Origin: a virus
Reading direction: 5' to 3' (one strand)
IMG/VR virus record: IMGVR_UViG_3300009506_000278
Span: 1 to 26,688 of that record
Length of the DNA: 26,688 nucleotides
Below are positions 21,409 through 26,688 of this stretch, piece after piece. The position numbers and the translations under genes were made by a program. How positions within the stretch are numbered: the first letter of the stretch is position 1; each line of letters opens with the position of its first letter. The notes beneath the pieces were generated by a model that was given only the letters and a program-made list of their open reading frames with translations, was not told the origin of the DNA and ran no database searches.

Positions 21409-22204
21409 CATTGACCACTTGAGCTATTCCAGCATCAGCACCTACCAGATGTGCCCCCGCTCTTGGCGGTTTCACTATCTGGACAAGGTGCCCGCCCCGG
21501 CAAGTGGAGCAATAGTTTTCGGAAACGCGGTACATGGGGCAATTGAGGAACACATCAAGACCAGTTTTGCCACAGACCGGGTATCTTTGTCTGATCGCTG
21601 GGCTCGGAATTGGCAAGCACAGATTGCCCGCAACGCCGACAACGGAATCACCTACGCCGAATACAAGGGAGAATCGGAAGAGAGCTTGAACGAGTGCGGG
21701 CAAACTATGCTTTCTGACCCTGACACAATCGCCCTGGTGGATGCCCTGCAGCCACTTGTGCTTGAGGAGCAGGTACAGATCGAGCGGTATGTGGAGCTTC
21801 AGGTGCCCGGCGTTCCGATCCCGATCGTTGGCTACATCGATCTGATCGAGGCTGACGGAATCCCCGCCGACTTCAAAACGTCCGGGCGCTCTTGGGATCA
21901 GGATCAGGCTGATGGCGAGTTGCAGCCGACCTTTTACTTGGCGGCGCTGAATCAGTTGGGGGCTCCTCTCATTGGCGACGAAAACGGCTTTTTCTTTCGT
22001 CACTATGTCTTTGTCAAGACGAAAAAGCCGCAGGTCCAGATTTGGGAATCTTATCGGACCATCGGGCAAATGTTCTGGCTTTTCGGCCTGATCAAAGAGA
22101 CGTGGGAGGCGATCAGCGCGGGCGCTTTCCCGCCAAACACGACCACGTTCAAGTGCTCCCCGCGCTATTGCGAATACTGGGGGATTTGTCGAGGTGCAAC
22201 GTGA
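21401..22204 (+). CDS. Cas4/RecB-like PD-(D/E)XK exonuclease with Fe-S cysteines
   Basis: A 267-residue protein from ATG 21401, inside the RecT stop; GGAGG precedes it by six bases. It begins LSYSSISTYQMCPRSWRF, with the first cluster cysteine (C18). FGNAVHGAIEEH supplies the active-site His (H45), GYIDLIE and PADFKTSG the metal-binding D147, D157 and K159, QPTFYLAAL the motif IV Q and Y, and KCSPRYCEYWGIC three further cysteines (C252, C257, C263). This is the layout of Cas4 and AddB-like enzymes with a 4Fe-4S cluster. It probably resects double-strand ends to provide single strands for RecT. No other CRISPR gene or array is present, so it is a recombination nuclease rather than CRISPR-associated. 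Confidence 0.85.
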   Translation: MVDIDHLSYSSISTYQMCPRSWRFHYLDKVPAPASGAIVFGNAVHGAIEEHIKTSFATDRVSLSDRWARNWQAQIARNADNGITYAEYKGESEESLNECGQTMLSDPDTIALVDALQPLVLEEQVQIERYVELQVPGVPIPIVGYIDLIEADGIPADFKTSGRSWDQDQADGELQPTFYLAALNQLGAPLIGDENGFFFRHYVFVKTKKPQVQIWESYRTIGQMFWLFGLIKETWEAISAGAFPPNTTTFKCSPRYCEYWGICRGAT

Positions 22205-22404
22205 ATCCCAACTCTAAACAAGTCCGACTGAGTGACACAACCGTGATCGGCCTGCACTTTGACCAGGCCGAGATCGTCAAGAGCAGCACCAAGCCGGTTG
22301 GGGAGATCATCGCCCTAGTCGACTTGCCCAAGTGGCGAGGGTGGAAAGCCGCGAAGAAAGCCGAGTGCGTCTATAGGCACTTGCGGGATGTGGTGGGGCT
22401 ATGA
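22201..22404 (+). CDS. Small protein of unknown function
   Basis: A 67-residue protein starting at GTG 22201, overlapping the nuclease stop (GTGA). It reads MNPNSKQVRLSDTTVIGLHF, then a helix-rich basic end (WRGWKAAKKAECVYRHLRDV). No family recognised. Close coupling to the nuclease on one side and the J-domain protein on the other (4-nt overlap, ATGA) supports that it is real. Confidence 0.55.
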   Translation: MNPNSKQVRLSDTTVIGLHFDQAEIVKSSTKPVGEIIALVDLPKWRGWKAAKKAECVYRHLRDVVGL

Positions 22405-23222
22405 GTACATACACCCATATCACGCCCCAGCGCGATGGCTCCCTTGCGTTTCAGTCGCCCTACGATCCGGGCCTCGTGGCCGCGCTCAAGGCGGCGATCC
22501 CTTATGCCGATCGCAGGTGGGAACCATCAGACAAGACCTGGCGGGTAGCCCCCCAATGGGCCAACACCCTGGCCGACCTGGCAGAGCGGTACACCGGGAT
22601 CAGGCCGCAGGTGCCACAGGTGCAGGTCCAGGCGCGAACGGAAACCAAGCTCTTGGATGTGCGCTACCTCGGGGCCGCAAAGGACCGGGGAAACGGCGAA
22701 GTAACCGCGTTTGGGTGGTCCAATGGGGGGTGGACCACCATCTTTCCCTTGGCAGTACTCCATGAGTGGTTTGCCGTGGATACCAGGCCAGAGGAGGCTG
22801 CCACGTTGTACGCGGTTTTGGGCGTCAAGCGCACAGTGTCCGTGGCTGACCTGAAGAGTGCCTATCGCCGGGCGGTTCGACAATGGCATCCTGACGTTTG
22901 CACCGATCCAGATGCCGGGGAGCAGTTCATCTTGATTCAACGGGCCTACGAGGTGTTAAGCAACCCCTTACAGCGCCGCAAGTATGATGCTGGCCTACAG
23001 TTGGCCTCGACGGTAGAGCGCACAAGCGCCGACTTGGACAAAACGCGCTACGGCTGGAAGCCACCGCTCCGGTGTGGCTACATCCTCTGTGAGGGCCAGG
23101 AGCAGTTTGGGCGCTTTGTCGTTTCAAAGATTCTTGGTTGGGAGGACATTGTAAGCAGCCGGGGGACACTGGTCACCTCGTGGCGTTATGGAGATGATAC
23201 GTTTACAGAGAGGTGGATATAG
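22401..23222 (+). CDS. J-domain (DnaJ-like) protein with HARP-like N-terminal region
   Basis: A 273-residue protein. Residues ~135-205 form a J domain: TLYAVLGVKRTVSVADLKSA, then YRRAVRQWHPDVC with the catalytic HPD (163-165), and AYEVLSNPLQRRKYD. The J domain recruits and stimulates an Hsp70 (DnaK). The N-terminal part, FQSPYDPGLVAALKAAIPYA then RRWEPSDKTWRVAP, resembles the HARP domain of SMARCAL1-type proteins, which binds branched DNA; this is a pattern match only. The C-terminus (DLDKTRYGWKPPLRCGYILC) is unassigned. The gene lies in the recombination/replication block, so a chaperone-assisted replisome role is plausible. No Hsp70 is in the window, so a host DnaK is implied. Confidence 0.78.
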   Translation: MSTYTHITPQRDGSLAFQSPYDPGLVAALKAAIPYADRRWEPSDKTWRVAPQWANTLADLAERYTGIRPQVPQVQVQARTETKLLDVRYLGAAKDRGNGEVTAFGWSNGGWTTIFPLAVLHEWFAVDTRPEEAATLYAVLGVKRTVSVADLKSAYRRAVRQWHPDVCTDPDAGEQFILIQRAYEVLSNPLQRRKYDAGLQLASTVERTSADLDKTRYGWKPPLRCGYILCEGQEQFGRFVVSKILGWEDIVSSRGTLVTSWRYGDDTFTERWI

Positions 23223-23422
23223 ATGAACACCCAAACCACAAAAGCACTCAGGCGCACAGAGCTTGGCTTGGCTATTCAACATCCAAAGATGCCGAGTACC
23301 TACGCGCTCAAATTGGGGGACTGGAAGCGGCGATTGAGGAAATGAAGCAACAGATCCAAGACTACCAAGAGAACATCGCTCTCTTGCTGGCAACCATAGA
23401 AGGAGCAATCCCCGATGAGTAA
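23213..23422 (+). CDS. Small coiled-coil protein
   Basis: A 69-residue frame starting at GTG 23213, overlapping the J-domain gene by 10 nt. The C-terminal half is a predicted coiled coil (LRAQIGGLEAAIEEMKQQI and DYQENIALLLATIEG). The start is not secure: a separate ATG at 23223, better spaced from GAGG, opens a different 40-codon frame that ends at 23345. The overlap with the next gene (8 nt) and the heptad pattern favour the longer frame, at least from the coiled-coil part on. Function unknown. Confidence 0.5.
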   Translation: MDIDEHPNHKSTQAHRAWLGYSTSKDAEYLRAQIGGLEAAIEEMKQQIQDYQENIALLLATIEGAIPDE

Positions 23423-23984
23423 CGCATTGACTTTGGGTAGTTTGGGAGCAGTGGCACAGCGTGACCATATCAGCCTTGCCGAATCGTTCTTGAGCGCTGA
23501 TGCTCTGCTAATCGTGGACATGAGCGGCAGTATGGGCGCCAACGATGCACCAGGGGGCCAGAGCCGCTACGAGGCCGCGGAAGCCGAGCTGAGACGGCTC
23601 CAAGAGCAATTTCCCGGCAAGTTGGCCGTGATCGCATTCAGTGACATTGCCGAATTTGCCCCAACGGGCATCCCTCGGCGCATCGGGAATGGCACCAATT
23701 TGGCAGGTGCGCTCCGCTTTGTCAAGCCTGCCGATGGGACCGGAATCAAGTTCATTGTCATCAGCGATGGGCAGCCGGACGACGAGCAAGCCGCCCTCGA
23801 CGTGGCGCGAACGTTCACAGACCGGATTGATTGCGTCTACATCGGCCCGGAGGATGGCGGCGCTTGGGGAGGGCGCGCATTTCTCGAGCGGTTGGCAAAG
23901 GCCAGTGGGGGCACTTTTTCAAAGTCGAACGCACCGGGGCTGTTGGCCGACCAGGTTACTTTGCTCTTGGGAGCGACGGCGTAA
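23415..23984 (+). CDS. VWA-domain protein
   Basis: A 189-residue protein that is almost entirely one von Willebrand factor A domain. The metal-ion-dependent adhesion site is complete: DMSGS (D35, S37, S39), T94 in GNGTNLAGAL, and D118 in ISDGQPDD. There is no signal peptide or membrane helix, so it acts in the cytoplasm, where VWA proteins usually serve in protein complexes, often with AAA+ ATPases; no MoxR-type partner is visible here. Its N-terminus overlaps the coiled-coil gene by 8 nt. Function is unknown beyond metal-dependent partner binding. Confidence 0.85.
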   Translation: MSNALTLGSLGAVAQRDHISLAESFLSADALLIVDMSGSMGANDAPGGQSRYEAAEAELRRLQEQFPGKLAVIAFSDIAEFAPTGIPRRIGNGTNLAGALRFVKPADGTGIKFIVISDGQPDDEQAALDVARTFTDRIDCVYIGPEDGGAWGGRAFLERLAKASGGTFSKSNAPGLLADQVTLLLGATA

Positions 23985-24010
23985 CCGCTAATGACTCTTA
24001 GGGGACCAGG

Positions 24011-24517
24011 ATGAGATTCGCATACGCTGACCCGCCATACATAGGACAGGCACAAAAACACTACAGCGATGACCCGCAGTGCGCCGAGGTGGATCATTCT
24101 GAGTTGCTACGAGAATTGAGCCAATACGATGCTTGGGCCTTGTCGGCCAGCTCTCCAAGTCTCAAGCAGATTCTATCACTGCCAGAATGCCCCGACGATG
24201 TGCGTATATGCGCGTGGGTAAAGCCGTTTTGCGCGTTCAAGGCAAACGTCAACCCGGCCTATGCTTGGGAGCCGATCATTGTGTGGGGTGGCCGCAATCT
24301 TGGGCGTGACGTTCCTACTGTGACGGACTGGGTGTCTGTCAGCATCACGCTCAAGCGGGGACTCGTGGGCGTCAAGCCGGACAAGTTCTGCTATTGGCTG
24401 TTTCGATTTGTCGGGCTGCGACCGGATGACGAATTTGTGGATCTGTTTCCTGGCAGCGGGGCCGTAACCCGTGCCTGGGAAGTGTGGAAGCGACAAATAC
24501 GGCTTCCGATAAGTTGA
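24011..24517 (+). CDS. DNA methyltransferase of the beta (DPPY-first) class
   Basis: A 168-residue protein with an AGG-rich SD before ATG 24011. The catalytic motif DPPY is at residues 7-10 and the SAM-binding motif DLFPGSG is near the end (residues 144-150), the permuted order of beta-class amino-methyltransferases that modify N6 of adenine or N4 of cytosine. It is shorter than typical (over 200 residues) because the target recognition part is small. No restriction partner is present, so it is an orphan enzyme probably used to protect phage DNA or mark it. Target site not predictable. Confidence 0.8.
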   Translation: MRFAYADPPYIGQAQKHYSDDPQCAEVDHSELLRELSQYDAWALSASSPSLKQILSLPECPDDVRICAWVKPFCAFKANVNPAYAWEPIIVWGGRNLGRDVPTVTDWVSVSITLKRGLVGVKPDKFCYWLFRFVGLRPDDEFVDLFPGSGAVTRAWEVWKRQIRLPIS

Positions 24518-24523
24518 CTTATC
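24508..24523 (+). promoter_or_regulatory. Small palindromic hairpin at end of methyltransferase gene
   Basis: GATAAGTTGACTTATC forms a perfect 6-bp stem with a TTGA loop and contains the methyltransferase stop codon. No T-tract follows, so it is not a terminator of the usual type; it might be an operator or mRNA-stabilising hairpin. Low confidence. Confidence 0.25.
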
Positions 24524-24572
24524 AGGCAGGTCCGCCAACACACATTAATGGTCACACACTGGAAACAGGTAA

Positions 24573-26688
24573 ATGAGTATACCGCTCTTTCTCACCAATG
24601 AGGCCAAGCGCCAACTACAAGAGCTGGGGCATAGTGAGCAGGAAATCAGCCAGATGACGCCGCAAGATGGCTGGCGTGAAATTCTGCTCACTGCCGCTTT
24701 GAGCTATGCCAAGCGCGGGTGGTACGTGTTCCCGTGCGTGCCGGGTGAGAAAAAGCCGCTCACAGCGCACGGTTTCAAGGATGCGACCAGAGATCCAACC
24801 GCCATCAAGGGTTGGTGGGCAGCCACGCCCCTGGCCAACATCGGCATAGACTGCGGCCGCTCCAAGCTGGCCGTGGTGGATCTGGACGTGAAGGCCGGCA
24901 ATGATGGCCCCAGCGAGTGGGCCAATCTCAAAGCGCAGCACCAGATCGATGATAGCCAAGCTCTTGAACAACAGACCCCCTCGGGCGGTATCCACCTGGT
25001 ATGGCACTCGCCCAATGGGGCCATCAAGAACAGCGCCAGCCGTCTTGGGCCCGGCATTGACACCCGCGGCGAGGGGGGCTATATCTTGGTGGCCCCGAGC
25101 CGAACCGCACAGGGCTCCTATACCTGGGAGGTGAACAGCCACCCGGACGACCACCGGGAAGCGCCGATCCCGGCCGCAATCGTGGACCTGCTCAGGATGC
25201 CAACATCGGACCCTTGGGAAAGCGCGGCCAATCCCGAGAACGGCAACGGGCGCACGATCCCGCCGGAAATAGACGACGGCACGCGCAATGTGACCCTGAC
25301 GAGTCTGGCCGGCAGTATGCGCCGCCGTGGGGCCGATGCGGAAGAGATTCTTGCTGCCCTCCGCATAGCCAACCGGAAGCGGGGCAATCCGCCGCTTGAG
25401 GACCATGAGCTTGTCGAGATCGCCGAGAGCATGGAGCGTTACCGGCCCGACGATTTGCCGGCCACGGAGCCGCCAGCCGGCAGCCCGGCAGAAAGCATCC
25501 TCTTGCGCGCCGATGCCAGCGACGAGGGCAACGCCCGGTGCGTGCAGGCGCTCTACTCGGGGCAATTCCTACACTGTGAGGCTTACGGCTGGATGTCCAA
25601 CATCGGGACGCATTGGAACCGGGAATTGGCAGAGAGCGAGCTCGATCGGGCCATCGTGGAAACGCTGATCCGGCGCCGGGTGGAGGCCGCAAGGGCGCAG
25701 GCCGAGCACATTGTCAAGACCACCCGCAGCACGGCTACCAATGTGCGAAACACCAAGTACCTCTTCCAGAGCTTGGTACCGGCCTCGGTGGGCGACTTTG
25801 ACAATTTCCCCGACTTGCTCAATTGTCGCAACGGTGTGCTGAATCTGAGAACGGGTGAGCTTGTGGCCCACCTGCCGGGCCAGCGGTTCACTTACTGCCT
25901 GCCGATCGAGTATGACAAGAGCGCCGATCACAGCCGGTGGCGTGAGCTGCTTGCCGATTGGGTGGATGGCGACCTGCAACTGGTCGATTTCTTGCAGATG
26001 GCCGTGGGGTATTCGCTCACGGGGCACACGAGTGAGGAATGTCTGTTCTATCTATATGGCCCTCGGCGCAGCGGCAAAGGAACGTTCAAAGAGACGATCC
26101 TGGCTATGTTGGGATTGGAGCCGCTTGCAGTAGAGGTTGACTTCAGCACCTTTACAATGGACCGCAGCCACGACGCGCAAAACTTCGATCTGGCGCCGCT
26201 CAAGCCGTGCCGCTTTGTGGCTGCATCCGAGAGCAATAAGCATACCTCGTTGAACTCGGCGCGGGTGAAGAGTTTGACCGGCGGCGATTCTGTCTACTGT
26301 GCCTTCAAACATCGCACTCACTTTGCCTACCGGCCACAATTCAAGGTGTGGCTTCTCAGCAATTGGCCCGTGAATGCCGACGTGGACGATGACGCTCTGT
26401 GGTATCGCGTCAAGGTGATCAATTTTCCTAACAGCTACGCAGGCCGGGAGGATAAAACGCTCAAGATGCAGCTCAGGCAAAAGGAGAGCTTGCAGGGCAT
26501 TCTAGCCTGGGCAGTGACGGGCGCCATTCGATGGTACAACCAAGAGGGAACCGGGCTGCGAGTTCCCAAGCAGGTGGAGCAGGCCACGATTGATCACCGC
26601 TTGGAGTTGGACTATGTTGGCCAGTGGCTTGAGGAATGTGTAGAGATTGTGGACCCTGCCACAGGCAACCCGAGTGCTCACTTTGTGC
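24573..26688 (+). CDS. PrimPol-type primase-polymerase fused to SF3/D5-like helicase (3' end outside window)
   Basis: The frame opens at ATG 24573 and stays open past the window edge, giving at least 705 residues. Residues ~40-215 form a PrimPol domain: WYVFPCVPGEKKPL, VVDLDV (D103, D105) as metal-binding acids, SGGIHLVW (137-144) with catalytic His, then RGEGGYILVAPS. After a helical linker, ~360-600 hold a D5/SF3 helicase: FDNFPDLLNCRNGVLNL, then Walker A GPRRSGKGT (residues 496-504), a Walker B-like RFVAASES segment, and LLSNWPV (sensor-like). It primes and unwinds DNA at the phage origin. Phage P4-like and D5-like enzymes have this order. The end of the helicase is missing. The start has a weak SD (ACAGG). 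Confidence 0.88.
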   Translation, partial: MSIPLFLTNEAKRQLQELGHSEQEISQMTPQDGWREILLTAALSYAKRGWYVFPCVPGEKKPLTAHGFKDATRDPTAIKGWWAATPLANIGIDCGRSKLAVVDLDVKAGNDGPSEWANLKAQHQIDDSQALEQQTPSGGIHLVWHSPNGAIKNSASRLGPGIDTRGEGGYILVAPSRTAQGSYTWEVNSHPDDHREAPIPAAIVDLLRMPTSDPWESAANPENGNGRTIPPEIDDGTRNVTLTSLAGSMRRRGADAEEILAALRIANRKRGNPPLEDHELVEIAESMERYRPDDLPATEPPAGSPAESILLRADASDEGNARCVQALYSGQFLHCEAYGWMSNIGTHWNRELAESELDRAIVETLIRRRVEAARAQAEHIVKTTRSTATNVRNTKYLFQSLVPASVGDFDNFPDLLNCRNGVLNLRTGELVAHLPGQRFTYCLPIEYDKSADHSRWRELLADWVDGDLQLVDFLQMAVGYSLTGHTSEECLFYLYGPRRSGKGTFKETILAMLGLEPLAVEVDFSTFTMDRSHDAQNFDLAPLKPCRFVAASESNKHTSLNSARVKSLTGGDSVYCAFKHRTHFAYRPQFKVWLLSNWPVNADVDDDALWYRVKVINFPNSYAGREDKTLKMQLRQKESLQGILAWAVTGAIRWYNQEGTGLRVPKQVEQATIDHRLELDYVGQWLEECVEIVDPATGNPSAHFV

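Noticed and set aside
21401-22204. Cas4 of a CRISPR system
   Set aside because: No Cas1, Cas2 or repeat array exists in the window; the neighbour is RecT, so a phage recombination nuclease is more fitting.
23223-23345. A 40-codon gene from ATG 23223
   Set aside because: Better placed SD than the longer frame, but no recognisable features and it ends inside the coiled-coil frame; kept only as alternative.
24508-24560. Sigma-70 promoter before the primase using TTGACT at 24514
   Set aside because: The nearest -10-like box (ATTAAT) is too far away, about 24 bases, for a functional spacer.

Overview
The window is a contiguous piece of a temperate tailed bacteriophage (siphovirus-like) genome, cut at both ends. 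All genes but two read rightward and are packed with 4-16 nt overlaps. The evidence is a textbook tail order (connector, gp10-like, terminator-like, tube-like, frameshifted chaperone pair, tape measure, distal tail protein, hub), followed by a tyrosine integrase with an attP-like site, a repressor with operators, and a recombination/replication module. The host is not shown directly. The attachment region carries the 3' part of a bacterial tRNA-Gly(CCC). One signal-peptide-like stretch ends in a VYLPIV motif that I associate with secreted proteins of Chloroflexota. That host guess is weak.

Layout. 1-3604: a tight glycan-modification cassette (glycosyltransferase, methyltransferase, two sulfotransferases, PLP sugar aminotransferase) running straight into virion genes. 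3605-6254: probable virion surface proteins, two of which share an N-terminal RY(K/R)DM module, plus a small membrane protein and a LamG-like protein. 6254-11172: head-tail joining and tail genes, including a chaperone gene with an exactly phased A AAA AAC slippery site and a downstream -1 frame extension. 11169-16115: an RlpA-like double-psi barrel protein, a distal tail protein apparently interrupted by a six-bladed propeller, a tail hub gene split by a one-base frameshift, and a second LamG protein. 16112-17773: leftward integrase, a tRNA-derived attP flanked by a 13-bp inverted repeat, leftward XRE repressor, and an operator-rich divergent control region. 17774-26688: early genes: zinc-ribbon protein, unknown proteins, a terminator and a candidate structured RNA, ERCC4 nuclease, RecT annealase, Cas4/RecB-like Fe-S nuclease, J-domain protein, VWA protein, DNA methyltransferase and PrimPol-helicase.

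Because the attachment site and lysogeny genes lie between the structural and early blocks rather than at an edge, the sequence fits the virion or circular form better than an integrated prophage. The early genes probably support recombination-dependent replication. The late block builds a tailed particle whose surface proteins may carry a phage-encoded, possibly sulfated, glycan. Terminase, portal and capsid genes would lie to the left of the window, and the rest of the replication genes to the right.
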